Below, one piece after another: positions 8,999 to 19,058 of a stretch of 40,798 nucleotides of DNA; position 1 is the first letter of the stretch; every line of letters starts with the position of its first letter. Source of the DNA: an uncultured Pelagibacteraceae bacterium (GTDB taxonomy: Bacteria; Pseudomonadota; Alphaproteobacteria; Pelagibacterales; Pelagibacteraceae); contig CACDRL010000011.1 in assembly GCA_902555435.1 (NCBI GenBank), forward strand, positions 1 to 40,798. The letters run 5' to 3'. Below the pieces are notes generated by a model that had not been told where the DNA came from, did not search any database, and was given only the letters and a program-made list of their open reading frames with translations. The translations under genes were made by a program, and so were the position numbers.

Positions 8999-9790
8999 CT
9001 ATAAAACTGAAAAAATTGAATTTTCATCCAAATTTTTCAAAAGTGATTCACCAATTAAAAAAGTATTAATTGAAGTCTTGCTGTTTAATTCCAATAATTC
9101 TTCTTTAGATTTAATACCACTTTCAGAAATTAGAGGTCCTTTATGTTTTTTTACAACGTTATAAATATCATAGGTTGTATTTATATCTGTTTTAAGTGTT
9201 TTTAAGTTTCTGTTGTTAATACCAATAAGTGCATCTTTAAAATTTAATGCTTTTTGAGCCTCTTCAACAGTATGTACTTCTACTATTACTGACATATCTA
9301 ATTTCAATGCCTCTTGATATAAATTGTTTGCAAGATCATCTGAGACACCAGCTAAAATAATTAGAATTGCATCTGCACCATAACTTTTGGCAAGTGGTAC
9401 TTGAAACGTATCAATAAAAAAATCTTTACATAATATTGGTAAATTTACTTTATCTTTTATTTTACTGATATGGATTAAATTTCCTAAAAAATAATCTTCC
9501 TCAGTTAAAACTGATAAACAAGTAGCATTATTTTTTAAATAAATATTAGCAATTTCTACTGGATTGTAGTCTTCAATTATAACACCTACAGAAGGACTTG
9601 CTTTTTTTATTTCAGCAATAATTGAAGTTTTATTTTCTTTTAAATTTTTTTCAATTTTATCTTTAAAATTTATGTATGATTTATTTTTTTGTATTAATTT
9701 ATCTAATTTTTTAAGATCTATTGATTTTTTTATATTATCAATTTTTTCAATTTTTTTTTTAATTATATTTTCTAGAACGTTTTCAGACAT
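8999..9790 (-). CDS. trpC: Indole-3-glycerol-phosphate synthase TrpC
   Basis: Closes the pyrrole ring of 1-(o-carboxyphenylamino)-1-deoxyribulose 5-phosphate in tryptophan synthesis. It is a TIM-barrel protein with the family blocks IIAEIKKASPSVGVI (catalytic Glu and Lys), CLSVLTEEDYFLG, PILCKDFFID (catalytic Lys), IVEVHTVEEA, IGINNRNLKT, and the phosphate-binding ISESGI and FLIGESLL. The reading frame is open up to 9886, but I place the start at the ATG at 9790 (protein MSENVLENIIKK). This gives 263 residues, the normal length, and an eight-base overlap with trpD rather than a long one. It is the last visible trp gene; lexA follows after 89 bases. trpF, trpB and trpA are not in the window. 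Confidence 0.94.
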   Translation of the reverse strand: MSENVLENIIKKKIEKIDNIKKSIDLKKLDKLIQKNKSYINFKDKIEKNLKENKTSIIAEIKKASPSVGVIIEDYNPVEIANIYLKNNATCLSVLTEEDYFLGNLIHISKIKDKVNLPILCKDFFIDTFQVPLAKSYGADAILIILAGVSDDLANNLYQEALKLDMSVIVEVHTVEEAQKALNFKDALIGINNRNLKTLKTDINTTYDIYNVVKKHKGPLISESGIKSKEELLELNSKTSINTFLIGESLLKNLDENSIFSVL

Positions 9791-10775
9791 TTTGTATTTG
9801 TTCCAAATGTGAAAAAGTTTTACCAGAAAGAATGAATTGTCTTGCGTAATTATAGGCCTCTTTAAAATCAACAAGCTTTTCTGCAACGATTAAACCAGCT
9901 GCAGCATTTAAACAAACTGCTTTTGAAAAATCATTATCTTTACCTTTAAATATTTCAATCATTTTATCTGCATTAAATTTTGCATCATTACCAATTAAAT
10001 TCTCAAACTTTTCTGCATTCACACCAATTGAATTAGGATCAACCAAGATTTCAGATATTTCTCCATTCTTCAATTGCATTATATTTGTTATTGCATAAGG
10101 AGATATTTCATCCAATCCATCCTCGCTGTTTACTATCCATGCAAATTTTATATTTAAATTTTTTAGTCCCTCTGCAAAAATTTTTAATAATTTTTTATCA
10201 AATACTCCAACAACCTGTCTTTCTACTAGAGCGGGATTGCTTAAAGGACCAATCATGTTAAAAATAGTTCTTTTACCGATTTTCTTTCTTACAGGACCTA
10301 CAAATCTCATAGCGCTATGATAATTTGGAGCAAACATAAAACCAAAATTGTTATTACTTATTTCTTGTTCTATTTCTCTTGGCTCTAAATCAATTTTTAT
10401 ATTAAGAGCTTCCAAAACATCTCCAGAGCCACATTTTGAGGATACAGCTTTATTGCCGTGTTTTGCAACTTTTATACCCATACTAGCCAAAAGTAAGGCT
10501 GATGCAGTTGATATATTAACAGTGTTCATACCGTCACCACCTGTACCGCAAGTATCTATGCAATCTTTAACATTTACTCTTTTAGATTTTTCTCTAAGCA
10601 CATAAACACCTCCAGCAATTTCATCTGCAACTTCTCCTTTTTCTGAAAGAAGTGTTAAAAAATTATAGATTTGATCATCATCAGCTTTACCAGTCATTAA
10701 AATTTCAAATGCTGACTTACTTTCCTCGAAGGTTAAATTTTCTTTATTTTTAAGTTTTTCTAAAATCTTTTCCAT
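9783..10775 (-). CDS. trpD: Anthranilate phosphoribosyltransferase TrpD
   Basis: Transfers phosphoribose from PRPP to anthranilate, the second step of the tryptophan branch. The 330-residue protein has the helical N-terminal domain, then the glycine-rich PRPP site DTCGTGGDGMNTVNIST (residues about 72-88). The conserved VAKHGNKAVSSKCGSGDVLE block follows, and near residue 155 there is MRFVGPVRKKIGKRTIFNM, with GPLSNPA after it. Length and all major motifs are normal. It starts three bases after trpG and overlaps trpC by eight bases. The order trpE-trpG-trpD-trpC in one tightly packed set indicates a single transcript. Confidence 0.96.
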   Translation of the reverse strand: MEKILEKLKNKENLTFEESKSAFEILMTGKADDDQIYNFLTLLSEKGEVADEIAGGVYVLREKSKRVNVKDCIDTCGTGGDGMNTVNISTASALLLASMGIKVAKHGNKAVSSKCGSGDVLEALNIKIDLEPREIEQEISNNNFGFMFAPNYHSAMRFVGPVRKKIGKRTIFNMIGPLSNPALVERQVVGVFDKKLLKIFAEGLKNLNIKFAWIVNSEDGLDEISPYAITNIMQLKNGEISEILVDPNSIGVNAEKFENLIGNDAKFNADKMIEIFKGKDNDFSKAVCLNAAAGLIVAEKLVDFKEAYNYARQFILSGKTFSHLEQIQNV

Positions 10776-10778
10776 AAA

Positions 10779-11345
10779 TTAATTATTTATAAAATTTTTT
10801 AAAATTTTTATTCCCATCTTAGTTTTAATACTTTCTGGATGAAATTGTACACCATGAATATTAAATTGCTTATGTTGTATAGCCATAATTACCCCATCAT
10901 CAGTTTCAGCTGTAATCTCTAAATTTTTTGAAAGGGTTTTTTTATCAATAATTAAGCTATGATATCTTGTAGCTTCAAAGGTATGAGGTAGACTTTTTAA
11001 AATCCCAATTTTTTTTGATTTAATTTTGCTAGTTTTTCCGTGCATTAATTTTTTTGCTTGAATAATTTTAGATCCAAAAACTTGACCTATAATTTGATGT
11101 CCAAGACAAACACCTAAAAAGGGTAATTTTTTATGTAATGATTTTAAAATGCTTATACAATTTCCAGATTGATTTGGATTTCCAGGTCCAGGTGAAATAA
11201 CAATTTTATCATATTTTTTTCTTATTATTTCTTTAGATTTAATTTTATCATTTCTTATGACTTCAACTTTTACACCTAATGAAGAAATGTAATGATAAAG
11301 ATTAAATGTAAAACTATCATAATTATCTATTAATAATATTTTCAT
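10779..11345 (-). CDS. trpG: Anthranilate synthase component II (glutamine amidotransferase) TrpG
   Basis: Supplies ammonia from glutamine to TrpE for anthranilate synthesis. The 188-residue protein is a stand-alone class I glutamine amidotransferase with the oxyanion motif SPGPGNPNQSGN, the nucleophile Cys80 in PFLGVCLGHQ, and the His-Glu pair in IHGVQFHPESI. Proteins of this type may also serve as PabA in folate synthesis; that dual use cannot be decided from sequence. The start overlaps the trpE stop by one base, and trpD follows after three bases, so it is part of the trpEGDC set. Some alphaproteobacteria have a fused TrpEG; here the two are separate. Confidence 0.95.
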   Translation of the reverse strand: MKILLIDNYDSFTFNLYHYISSLGVKVEVIRNDKIKSKEIIRKKYDKIVISPGPGNPNQSGNCISILKSLHKKLPFLGVCLGHQIIGQVFGSKIIQAKKLMHGKTSKIKSKKIGILKSLPHTFEATRYHSLIIDKKTLSKNLEITAETDDGVIMAIQHKQFNIHGVQFHPESIKTKMGIKILKNFINN

Positions 11346-12805
11346 TATCTTAAAGCATTTATCAAAGCTTTCGCCTTGTTCACTGTTTCATCATATTCGC
11401 TTATAGGCTTACTATCAGCCACTATACCTGCACCAGCTTGTACATAGAATTTTTTATTTTTTGCTACAGCTGTCCTTAAAGCAATACAAGTATCAAATTC
11501 TCCATTAGCAGAAAAATATCCAATTCCACCAGCGTAAACTTTTCTTCTGGATGTTTCTAATTCATCTATGATTTCCATTGCTCTTATTTTAGGAGCACCA
11601 GAAACAGTACCAGCAGGAAATCCTGCCAGCAATGATTTAAATTTTGAAAACTTTTTATTATACTCACCAACTACATTAGAAACTATATGCATTACATGAG
11701 AGTACCTCTCAATTATGAAACTCTCAGTTACTTTTACAGTATTAATTTTTGATACTTTACCCGCATCATTTCTTCCTAGATCTAAAAGCATTAAATGTTC
11801 AGAAAGTTCTTTTTTGTCTTTAAGAAGGTCTTTTTCATAAAAAAGATCTTCTTTTTTATTTTTTCCTCTTGGTCTAGTACCTGCTATTGGCCTAACAGTA
11901 ATTTTATTATCTCTTAGTCTTACTAAAATTTCTGGACTTGCCCCAATAATTTGAAAGTCATTGAAATTGAAGTAAAACATAAAAGGAGAAGGGTTAGTTA
12001 CTCTAAGTTTCTTATAAATTTCTAAAGGTTTTTTTGTTAATTTTGCTTCAAACCTTTGACTTAAAACAACTTGAAAAATATCACCCAGTTTAATGTATTT
12101 CTTGGCTTTATTAACCATAGCGAGAAATTTATTTTTAGATGTGTTTGATTTAACTTTAATTTTTTTTTCTTTTAATGCTCTATTTTTATTAATATTTTTG
12201 ATGGATGATTGAATTAATAATTTAAATAGATCAGTTTTTATAGAGTCATACTTTTTTTGATAATCTTTGATTTTTTCATCATTAAAAACATTGCTTATAT
12301 AATATATTTCTTTCTTTAAATTATCATGAATAACCAAGGTTCTTGGTCTCATCAATCTTACATCAGGTAAATTAAGATCATTTTTACATGAGTTAGGAAT
12401 TTTTTCTATGTACCTAATAGAGTCGTATGAAAAATAACCAGAAATTAGTGAACAAATTTTTGGTAAATTTTTAGGTGTATCAAATTTAAAATTTTCAATA
12501 ATCTTTTCTATTAGTTCTTCTGGTTTATCTTTAAGAATGATTTTATTATTTTCAGTGATTAAATATGATTTTTGATTGTTGAATTCCCATATCTTATCAG
12601 GATTTTTACCAAAAATTGTGTATCTACCCTTAATTTTTCCTTTTTCAACCGACTCAAATATAAAACTATTTTTTTCCTCTAAAAAATTATCAATTAAATT
12701 TATTACCTCATCATCAGAATTTACTTTTTTGGAAGTGTATATAATCTGATTTTTTTTGCTTCTATGTCGAAACTTAAAATCTTTGAAGCTTCGATTGATT
12801 ATCAT
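11345..12805 (-). CDS. trpE: Anthranilate synthase component I TrpE
   Basis: Converts chorismate and ammonia to anthranilate, the committed step of tryptophan synthesis. The 486-residue protein has the N-terminal regulatory domain, then the chorismate-binding domain with GDIFQVVLSQRFEAKL, NPSPFMFYFNF, GASPEILVRL, RPIAGTRPRGK, LMLLDLGRNDAGKVS, FPAGTVSGAPKIRAMEII and QAGAGIVADSKPISEYDE. All signatures for a working enzyme are present. The upstream gene overlaps it by four bases, so there is no room for a leader peptide or attenuator directly in front of trpE. Regulation, if any, must act upstream or through feedback inhibition. Confidence 0.96.
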   Translation of the reverse strand: MIINRSFKDFKFRHRSKKNQIIYTSKKVNSDDEVINLIDNFLEEKNSFIFESVEKGKIKGRYTIFGKNPDKIWEFNNQKSYLITENNKIILKDKPEELIEKIIENFKFDTPKNLPKICSLISGYFSYDSIRYIEKIPNSCKNDLNLPDVRLMRPRTLVIHDNLKKEIYYISNVFNDEKIKDYQKKYDSIKTDLFKLLIQSSIKNINKNRALKEKKIKVKSNTSKNKFLAMVNKAKKYIKLGDIFQVVLSQRFEAKLTKKPLEIYKKLRVTNPSPFMFYFNFNDFQIIGASPEILVRLRDNKITVRPIAGTRPRGKNKKEDLFYEKDLLKDKKELSEHLMLLDLGRNDAGKVSKINTVKVTESFIIERYSHVMHIVSNVVGEYNKKFSKFKSLLAGFPAGTVSGAPKIRAMEIIDELETSRRKVYAGGIGYFSANGEFDTCIALRTAVAKNKKFYVQAGAGIVADSKPISEYDETVNKAKALINALR

Positions 12806-14223
12806 TTGAAATAGTTTTTAATTCTATCAATAGTTTTTTGGTTCAATTGAACCTGATATTTATTATTCAACAGTGTATCGTAAGATTGTAGAATACTTTT
12901 TCTGTTATTGGTATTTTGTGAATTTACAAATCCTTTATATTCTTCACCTTGTTTATTTATAGTATTTTTAATTACATCTTTTATTTTGACTAAAAAGATT
13001 TGATTATTAGTATTGCTTACTAAAGAAAAAGAATTTTGAGGTAATGAATAAAGCATTTTAATTGAATTTGTTTCAAATAGCTTATCATCATTAATTGAAT
13101 TTATTGATCCAGACTGGATTTTATCTGAACTTAATTCTATGAATTTATTTTCATTAAATTCATCACTCTGTATTTCTTCAATTATTTTTCTATTGTAATC
13201 AAATTTACCTTTTTGATAAATAAGCTCGACAATTTCACCTTTTACTATTTCATCATTGAGATCTGGCGAACGTTCATATTCATTTTCTATACTATAAAGA
13301 ATATAATTATCTCCACTTTCAAATATATCTAACTTGTTTGATTTCTTAGAGTAAATCAGCTTTTCGTTTGTACTAGTTTTTTCATTTGGAACAAATTCAC
13401 TAATATCAATCACATCTACATTTATGTTCTCGATGATTAAATTAAAACTTTCACTTTGAGAAATTTTATTTTCTATTTCATCAATTTCATTAAAAAAATC
13501 TTGATTAAATTCATCAATTCCAATTAAATTTTTTGGATTTAAAACTACATATTTGAAGTCAATATATTCTCTTTTTAATTGATCTTTATTTTCTTCAATA
13601 AAAGTATTGATTTCATCTGATGTATAATCTTCTTTAACCTTGTATAAATTTTCCATATCAAAGTATTCAATGGCTAATGATTTATTGTTTTCCTTAAATT
13701 TACTTTCTATTAGAAATTCAGGGGTAACAGTACCTGCACCGATAAAATCAAATAAGTGTTTTTGTAAACCTTGATTTTTCAATTTTAACTCAAACAAAGG
13801 AGCAGACATATTATTTGAAAGTAAAAATTTTTCATATTTAATTCTTTCAAAGGCGCCATTTTCGTCTTTAAAATTTTTATTGTCTTTTAAATATTTTAAA
13901 ATTGTCTTTTCGTTAATAGAAAGTTTAAAATCTTCAATCTCTAGATCAATTAAAGTTGTTGAAATAAGTCCTGATAATAATTCTTCTATAATATTATTGT
14001 CCAAATTATTTCTTATTGCTTCTTGTGAAATTCCACTTTGATTAACATAGTCCATGAAATCTTGAGTGGTAACGTTAGTTTTATTTATTTTAGCAATATT
14101 ATTTTGATTGTTAGTGCTAAAGCCACCACCAAATCCACCAAAGCCAAAAGCTATTATGATGATTACTATTAGAACTAATCCACCTAATTGTTTCCAACCT
14201 AAATTTTTTAATTTTTCAACCAT
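12802..14223 (-). CDS. PpiD/SurA-N-type membrane-anchored periplasmic folding factor
   Basis: A 473-residue protein with a short cytoplasmic N-terminus and one membrane segment (residues about 14-30, GGLVLIVIIIIAFGFGG), followed by a periplasmic domain. The segment after the membrane helix, IAKINKTNVTTQDFMDYVNQ, and the following helices resemble the SurA-N-like domain of PpiD. PpiD proteins are inner-membrane chaperones/peptidyl-prolyl isomerases that work on exported proteins near the translocon. The protein is shorter than many family members, and I cannot see a clear parvulin catalytic core. Genes of this type are commonly placed before trpE and next to tpiA in alphaproteobacteria, which supports the call. 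It overlaps trpE by four bases and is divergent from tpiA with 56 bases between them. Confidence 0.75.
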   Translation of the reverse strand: MVEKLKNLGWKQLGGLVLIVIIIIAFGFGGFGGGFSTNNQNNIAKINKTNVTTQDFMDYVNQSGISQEAIRNNLDNNIIEELLSGLISTTLIDLEIEDFKLSINEKTILKYLKDNKNFKDENGAFERIKYEKFLLSNNMSAPLFELKLKNQGLQKHLFDFIGAGTVTPEFLIESKFKENNKSLAIEYFDMENLYKVKEDYTSDEINTFIEENKDQLKREYIDFKYVVLNPKNLIGIDEFNQDFFNEIDEIENKISQSESFNLIIENINVDVIDISEFVPNEKTSTNEKLIYSKKSNKLDIFESGDNYILYSIENEYERSPDLNDEIVKGEIVELIYQKGKFDYNRKIIEEIQSDEFNENKFIELSSDKIQSGSINSINDDKLFETNSIKMLYSLPQNSFSLVSNTNNQIFLVKIKDVIKNTINKQGEEYKGFVNSQNTNNRKSILQSYDTLLNNKYQVQLNQKTIDRIKNYFK

Positions 14224-14279
14224 AACGTTATAAATTTATTGATCTGTAAAAAACAAATCTATAGATTAAAAAGTCAATT

Positions 14280-15020
14280 ATGACAAATAAATATATGTAT
14301 TTTATAGCTAATTGGAAAATGTTTGGAGATTTAAAAACTATAAATTCATTAGATAAAGTTATTAAATTCTCGAAAAGATATAAAAAAAATAATTTCAAAC
14401 TAATTTATTGTCCTCCAAATACTCTAATACGTCCAATTTCAAAGAGACTTAGTAAAACTAATATTGAAGTTGGTGCACAAAATTCTCATCAAAGTTTAGA
14501 TTATGGAGCTTTTACAGGTCAGGTAAATGCAAGAATGCTTAAAAGTGTTGGTGCAAAATATGTGATCTTGGGTCATTCTGAAAACAGAATGACTGGAGAA
14601 AATGACAAACTAATTAATCTTAAAATAAAAAATTCAATTAAATCTGGTTTAAAAATTATTTTTTGTATTGGTGAAACTCTAAAACAAAAAAGAGATAAGA
14701 AGACCAATCAAGTTTTAAATAGTCAATTAAAAAAAGGATTAAAATCTATCAAAAAAATTAATGATATAATTATTGCTTACGAACCAGTATGGTCTATTGG
14801 AACCGGATTAATTCCTTCTTCAGATGAACTATCTAAATCTATTAAATTTATAAAAAGTAAATTTAGAAAAAAATCTCCAAAAGTTTTATATGGAGGCTCT
14901 GTTAACAGTAAAAATATTGATCAATTAAAAATAATTCCTGACATAGATGGTTTTTTAATAGGTGGAGCATCACAAAATCCGAAGAAATTTATTGATATAA
15001 TTAAAAAAACCATTAATTAG
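14280..15020 (+). CDS. tpiA: Triosephosphate isomerase
   Basis: Interconverts dihydroxyacetone phosphate and glyceraldehyde 3-phosphate. The 246-residue TIM barrel has the substrate-binding NWKM (Lys13), the electrophile His99 in VILGHSENR, the catalytic base Glu168 in AYEPVWSIGTG, and the phosphate-binding YGGSVNSKN and GFLIGGAS. The start is the ATG at 14280; a second Met lies five codons on, but the upstream one gives the fuller N-terminus. It begins the plus-strand run that continues with secG after six bases. The 56 bases before it, shared with the divergent PpiD-like gene, contain a 12-base perfect palindrome (14256-14267) of uncertain meaning. Confidence 0.96.
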   Translation: MTNKYMYFIANWKMFGDLKTINSLDKVIKFSKRYKKNNFKLIYCPPNTLIRPISKRLSKTNIEVGAQNSHQSLDYGAFTGQVNARMLKSVGAKYVILGHSENRMTGENDKLINLKIKNSIKSGLKIIFCIGETLKQKRDKKTNQVLNSQLKKGLKSIKKINDIIIAYEPVWSIGTGLIPSSDELSKSIKFIKSKFRKKSPKVLYGGSVNSKNIDQLKIIPDIDGFLIGGASQNPKKFIDIIKKTIN

Positions 15021-15026
15021 TCCTCC

Positions 15027-15326
15027 ATGGAAACATTATTACTAGTAATTAACATCATACTTGCATTTATTTTGGTAGCGCTTGTGTTACTTCAAAAATC
15101 AGAGGGTGGTGCTTTAGGTATTGGTGTTTCACAAGAAAACTTCATGCTATCTAGATCAGCTGGTAGTTTCATTACTAAAGCAACTGCAATAGTTGCAACT
15201 TTATTTATTATTTGCAGTTTGGCACTTACTATAATTTCTAGAGCAGAATTAACGCCTACAGGATCAGTTTTAGACACAGTTGAGGAAAAAACTGAAGATA
15301 CTCCATCAATTCCTGAAAATAATTAA
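15027..15326 (+). CDS. secG: SecG preprotein translocase subunit
   Basis: Small inner-membrane subunit of SecYEG that assists protein translocation. The 99-residue protein has two membrane segments (residues about 3-20 and 50-70). Between them is the conserved cytoplasmic loop VLLQKSEGGALGIGVSQENFMLSRSAG, of which QKSEGGALG and the following Ser/Arg-rich part are diagnostic. The C-terminal tail is acidic and proline-containing (TPSIPENN), as in other alphaproteobacterial SecG. It lies six bases after tpiA and 44 bases before pyrG, the usual order in this class. Confidence 0.93.
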   Translation: METLLLVINIILAFILVALVLLQKSEGGALGIGVSQENFMLSRSAGSFITKATAIVATLFIICSLALTIISRAELTPTGSVLDTVEEKTEDTPSIPENN

Positions 15327-15370
15327 TTAATACTTTCTATTTCTTTTTTTATTGGCTATAAGATAATTCC

Positions 15371-16987
15371 ATGGCGCGATATATATTTGTCACTGGCGGC
15401 GTGGTTTCTTCCCTTGGAAAAGGTCTTTCATCAGCATCACTAGCTTATCTTTTACAATCACGTGGTTATAAAGTTAGACTTAGAAAATTAGATCCTTATT
15501 TAAACGTTGACCCTGGAACAATGAGTCCATTCCAACATGGAGAAGTTTTTGTAACGGATGATGGAGCTGAAACAGATTTAGATTTAGGTCATTACGAAAG
15601 ATTTTCAGGAGTTACTGCAAAGAAAACAGATAATATTACCACAGGGAAAATTTATAGTGATGTTCTGAGAAAAGAACGAAAAGGAGAATATCTTGGAAAG
15701 ACAGTTCAAGTTATCCCTCACATTACAGATAGAATTAAAGAATTTATTAAATTCGATACATCAAAAGAAGATTTTATAATTTGTGAAATAGGTGGAATTG
15801 TAGGTGATATTGAAAGTTTACCATTCGTTGAGGCTATAAGACAATTTTCAAATGATATTGGAAAAAAAAATGCATTATTTATTCATTTAACTCTAGTTCC
15901 ATATTTAAAAGCATCAGATGAAATAAAAACTAAACCGACACAACACTCAGTTAAAGAATTAAGAAGTATTGGTATTCAACCTGATATAATTATTTGCAGA
16001 TCAGAAAGACCAATACCTTTAGAACATAGAAAAAAAATATCTCTATTCTGCAATGTTGATATTAAAAATGTAATTGAAACAGTTGATGTAAAAACAATTT
16101 ATGAAGCACCAATTAGTTTTGCTAGAGAAAAGTTGGATGTTCAAGTTTTAAATTACTTTAAAATAAAATCTAAAAAATCAAACAACTTAAAGCCTTGGAA
16201 GAAAATCACTAAAATTACTCTTAATACAAAAAAACAAGTTAATATTGCGATAATAGGTAAATATGTCGAATTAAAAGATGCATATAAATCACTAGATGAA
16301 GCCTTAACTCATGGAGGAATTACAAACAACCTGAAGGTAAATTTAGTTAGAATTGACTCAGAAAAATTAAAAGTTTCTGAAATTAAAAACAAACTTAAAA
16401 ATGTTTCAGGTATTCTTATACCTGGTGGATTTGGAAAAAGAGGAACTGAAGGAAAAATAGAAGCGATCAAATATGCTAGAGTTAACAAAATACCATTTCT
16501 TGGTATTTGTTACGGTATGCAAATGGCAATAATAGAATTTGCCAGAAATAAATTAAAAATTAAAAAAGCAACCTCTTCTGAGTTTGATAAAGATGGAGTT
16601 CATATAATTGGCTTAATGAATGAATGGGAGAAAAGTGGGAAAAAAGTTAAAGGCACAGACAAAAACTTAGGTGGAACAATGAGACTTGGTTCTTATGATG
16701 CAATTTTAAAAGACAAATCTAAAATTAAAGATATCTATAAATCAAAACTAATCAAAGAAAGACACAGACATAGATATGAAGTAGATATTTCGTATAAAGA
16801 AAAATTTGAGAAAAATGGACTAATGTTTTCTGGTTTATCACCTGACAATAGACTTCCTGAGATAATTGAACTCAAAAATCATCCTTGGTTTATTGGGGTT
16901 CAGTTTCATCCTGAATTTAAATCTAGACCTTTGTCTCCTCATCCTTTATTCTCTTCATTTATCAAAGCAGCAAAAAATCATAAATGA
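15371..16987 (+). CDS. pyrG: CTP synthase
   Basis: Makes CTP from UTP, ATP and glutamine. The 538-residue protein has the N-terminal synthetase domain beginning [20 protein letters not shown], with the P-loop-like nucleotide site, and [20 protein letters not shown]. The C-terminal class I amidotransferase domain begins near residue 290, with the oxyanion motif [14 protein letters not shown], the nucleophile Cys in [11 protein letters not shown], and the His-Glu pair in GVQFHPEF. Tyr after the nucleophile (CYGMQ) in place of the more usual Leu is a minor variation. It starts 44 bases after secG and overlaps kdsA by four bases. Confidence 0.97.
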   Translation: MARYIFVTGGVVSSLGKGLSSASLAYLLQSRGYKVRLRKLDPYLNVDPGTMSPFQHGEVFVTDDGAETDLDLGHYERFSGVTAKKTDNITTGKIYSDVLRKERKGEYLGKTVQVIPHITDRIKEFIKFDTSKEDFIICEIGGIVGDIESLPFVEAIRQFSNDIGKKNALFIHLTLVPYLKASDEIKTKPTQHSVKELRSIGIQPDIIICRSERPIPLEHRKKISLFCNVDIKNVIETVDVKTIYEAPISFAREKLDVQVLNYFKIKSKKSNNLKPWKKITKITLNTKKQVNIAIIGKYVELKDAYKSLDEALTHGGITNNLKVNLVRIDSEKLKVSEIKNKLKNVSGILIPGGFGKRGTEGKIEAIKYARVNKIPFLGICYGMQMAIIEFARNKLKIKKATSSEFDKDGVHIIGLMNEWEKSGKKVKGTDKNLGGTMRLGSYDAILKDKSKIKDIYKSKLIKERHRHRYEVDISYKEKFEKNGLMFSGLSPDNRLPEIIELKNHPWFIGVQFHPEFKSRPLSPHPLFSSFIKAAKNHK

Positions 16988-17805
16988 GTAGTATTACAGT
17001 CAATTGTGGGAACATAGAAATTTCAAACAATAAAAAAATTTGTATTATTGCGGGTCCTTGTCAGCTTGAAACAGAGCAACATGCAATGGATATGGCTGGA
17101 AAAATAAAAGAAATAACTTCAAAATATGGTCTAGGTTTTATTTACAAAACCTCTTTTGATAAAGCTAATCGTACAAGTTTAAAAGGTAAGAGGGGTGCCG
17201 GGTTAGAAGCTTCCTTACCTGTATTTGATAAAATTAAAAAAGAATTAAATGTTCCAATTTTGACTGATATTCATAATTCAGAGCAATGTTCAGTAGTTGC
17301 TAATCATGTTGATGTTTTACAAATTCCAGCTTTTCTTTGTAGACAAACTGATCTTTTAATTGCTGCAGCAAAAACAAACAAAATTATAAATGTTAAAAAG
17401 GGACAATTTTTAGCTCCTTGGGACATGGTAAATGTTACAAAAAAAATATCAGACTCAGGAAACACCAATATTCTTGTTACTGAAAGAGGTGCAAGTTTTG
17501 GATACAACACTTTGGTTTCTGATATGAGATCTTTACCTATTATGGCTAAAAATGGTTACCCAGTTATTTTTGATGCAACGCATTCAGTTCAACAACCTGG
17601 TGGACAGGGCGAGGCCTCTGGAGGTCAAAGAGAATTTGTTGAGTATCTTGCTAGAGCAGCTGTTGCTGTAGGGGTTGCTGGTGTGTTTATAGAAACTCAT
17701 CAAGATCCTGATAATGCACCATCTGATGGACCCAACATGGTTCCTCTAGATAAACTAGAAAATTTACTAAAACAGTTAACCGAAATTGATAAACTTATTA
17801 AGTGA
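16984..17805 (+). CDS. kdsA: 3-deoxy-8-phosphooctulonate (Kdo-8-P) synthase
   Basis: Condenses phosphoenolpyruvate with arabinose 5-phosphate to give Kdo-8-phosphate, precursor of the inner-core sugar of lipopolysaccharide. The 273-residue TIM-barrel protein shows [107 protein letters not shown] and the C-terminal [16 protein letters not shown]. The Cys in AGPCQ is conserved in the family. It overlaps pyrG by four bases (ATGA) and eno by four bases (GTGA), so it is in the middle of a coupled operon. It links functionally to the lipid A genes at the start of the window. Confidence 0.96.
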   Translation: MSSITVNCGNIEISNNKKICIIAGPCQLETEQHAMDMAGKIKEITSKYGLGFIYKTSFDKANRTSLKGKRGAGLEASLPVFDKIKKELNVPILTDIHNSEQCSVVANHVDVLQIPAFLCRQTDLLIAAAKTNKIINVKKGQFLAPWDMVNVTKKISDSGNTNILVTERGASFGYNTLVSDMRSLPIMAKNGYPVIFDATHSVQQPGGQGEASGGQREFVEYLARAAVAVGVAGVFIETHQDPDNAPSDGPNMVPLDKLENLLKQLTEIDKLIK

Positions 17806-19058
17806 GTAAAATAATAAAAGTTAAAGCACGACAAGTTTTTGATAGTCGAGGAAATCCAACAGTAGAAGCCGAGGTTTACACAAATAATTTCAGTGCGTCT
17901 GCAATATGCCCATCAGGTGCATCAACCGGCACATACGAAGCTTTTGAAAAAAGAGATAAAAATAATAAAAAATATTTAGGTAAAAGTGTTTTAAAAGCTA
18001 TTGAATTAGTAAATTCAAAAATCTCAAAAAAATTAAAAGGACAAAACGTTCATAATCAAGAGAGAATTGATGCCTTGTTGATTAATTTAGACGGTACTAG
18101 ACAAAAAACTAATCTAGGTGCGAATGCTATGCTTGCTGTATCAATGGCAGTAAAAAAACTTTCTGCAAAAGTAAAAAAACTACCTCTCTACAAAACTTTT
18201 TTTTTAAAAAATAATTTTCAATTACCTTATCCATTAATGAATATTATTAATGGTGGAGCTCATGCCAACAATGGTCTTAGAATTCAAGAATTTATGATAA
18301 GACCTGATAGAGCAAAAAGTTTCTCAGAGGCAATGAGGATTTGTTTTGTTGTGATTAAAAACCTAAGTATTTTAATAAAAAACAAAGGTTATTCTACATC
18401 AGTTGGTGATGAAGGTGGCTTTGCACCTATGATTAGTAGCAATAATCAAGCTCTTGATTTGATTGTTTCAGCAATTAAGAAATCTGGATTTGTTAATGGC
18501 AAAGATGTTTCAATTTGTTTAGATGTAGCAGCAAATGAACTATTAAAAAAAAACAAATATTCTATTCATTCAAAAAGTTTTGTTTCTGTTGAAAAATCAA
18601 TAAAAGAATACCAGAAAATTATTAAGAAATATAAAATTAAATCGATAGAAGATCCTTTTGCTGAAAATGATTGGTTAGCTTGGAACAAATTAATGCGTTC
18701 GGTGAAAAAAGTTCAGATTGTGGGAGACGATCTTTATGTCACAAATCTTGAGAGACTTAAAAAAGGTTTCTTAAATATTTCATCAAATTCTATATTAATT
18801 AAACTTAATCAAATTGGTACTGTTTCAGAAACTCTAGATGTTATTAAATTTGCTCAAACTATCGGCTATAAAACAATAATTTCACATAGATCCGGAGATA
18901 GTGAGGATACATTCATTGCTGATTTAGCCGTTGGAACAAATTCTAACCAAATCAAAACTGGATCTTTAGCACGTTCAGAAAGAGTTGCTAAATATAATCA
19001 ATTAATTCGGATTGAAGAAGAACTTGGAAATAAGGCAAGAATGAATAAAATCAATTAA
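17802..19058 (+). CDS. eno: Enolase
   Basis: Interconverts 2-phosphoglycerate and phosphoenolpyruvate; a structural subunit of RNA-handling complexes in some bacteria, not testable here. The start is a GTG at 17802 overlapping the kdsA stop (GTGA); this gives [20 protein letters not shown], the standard N-terminus. Other signatures are [33 protein letters not shown], the metal-binding [11 protein letters not shown] and VGDDLYVTN, the catalytic Lys region [11 protein letters not shown], and [18 protein letters not shown]. The 418 residues are slightly fewer than usual. The product phosphoenolpyruvate is also the substrate of KdsA encoded next door. The stop overlaps the next gene by one base. 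Confidence 0.97.
   Translation: MSKIIKVKARQVFDSRGNPTVEAEVYTNNFSASAICPSGASTGTYEAFEKRDKNNKKYLGKSVLKAIELVNSKISKKLKGQNVHNQERIDALLINLDGTRQKTNLGANAMLAVSMAVKKLSAKVKKLPLYKTFFLKNNFQLPYPLMNIINGGAHANNGLRIQEFMIRPDRAKSFSEAMRICFVVIKNLSILIKNKGYSTSVGDEGGFAPMISSNNQALDLIVSAIKKSGFVNGKDVSICLDVAANELLKKNKYSIHSKSFVSVEKSIKEYQKIIKKYKIKSIEDPFAENDWLAWNKLMRSVKKVQIVGDDLYVTNLERLKKGFLNISSNSILIKLNQIGTVSETLDVIKFAQTIGYKTIISHRSGDSEDTFIADLAVGTNSNQIKTGSLARSERVAKYNQLIRIEEELGNKARMNKIN

Noticed and set aside
9791..9886. Longer trpC start at 9886
   Set aside because: It would overlap trpD by about 100 bases and add 32 residues with no counterpart in the family; the ATG at 9790 gives the normal length and a short overlap.
12840..12853. 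14-base palindrome GGTTCAATTGAACC
   Set aside because: It lies inside the coding sequence of the PpiD-like gene. A few palindromes of this length are expected by chance in a 40 kb AT-rich window; the GTTC/GAAC halves do not have the SOS-box layout.
14256..14267. 12-base palindrome AATCTATAGATT in the ppiD-tpiA gap
   Set aside because: It is short and AT-rich; without comparison to relatives it cannot be told from chance. Mentioned only in the tpiA entry.
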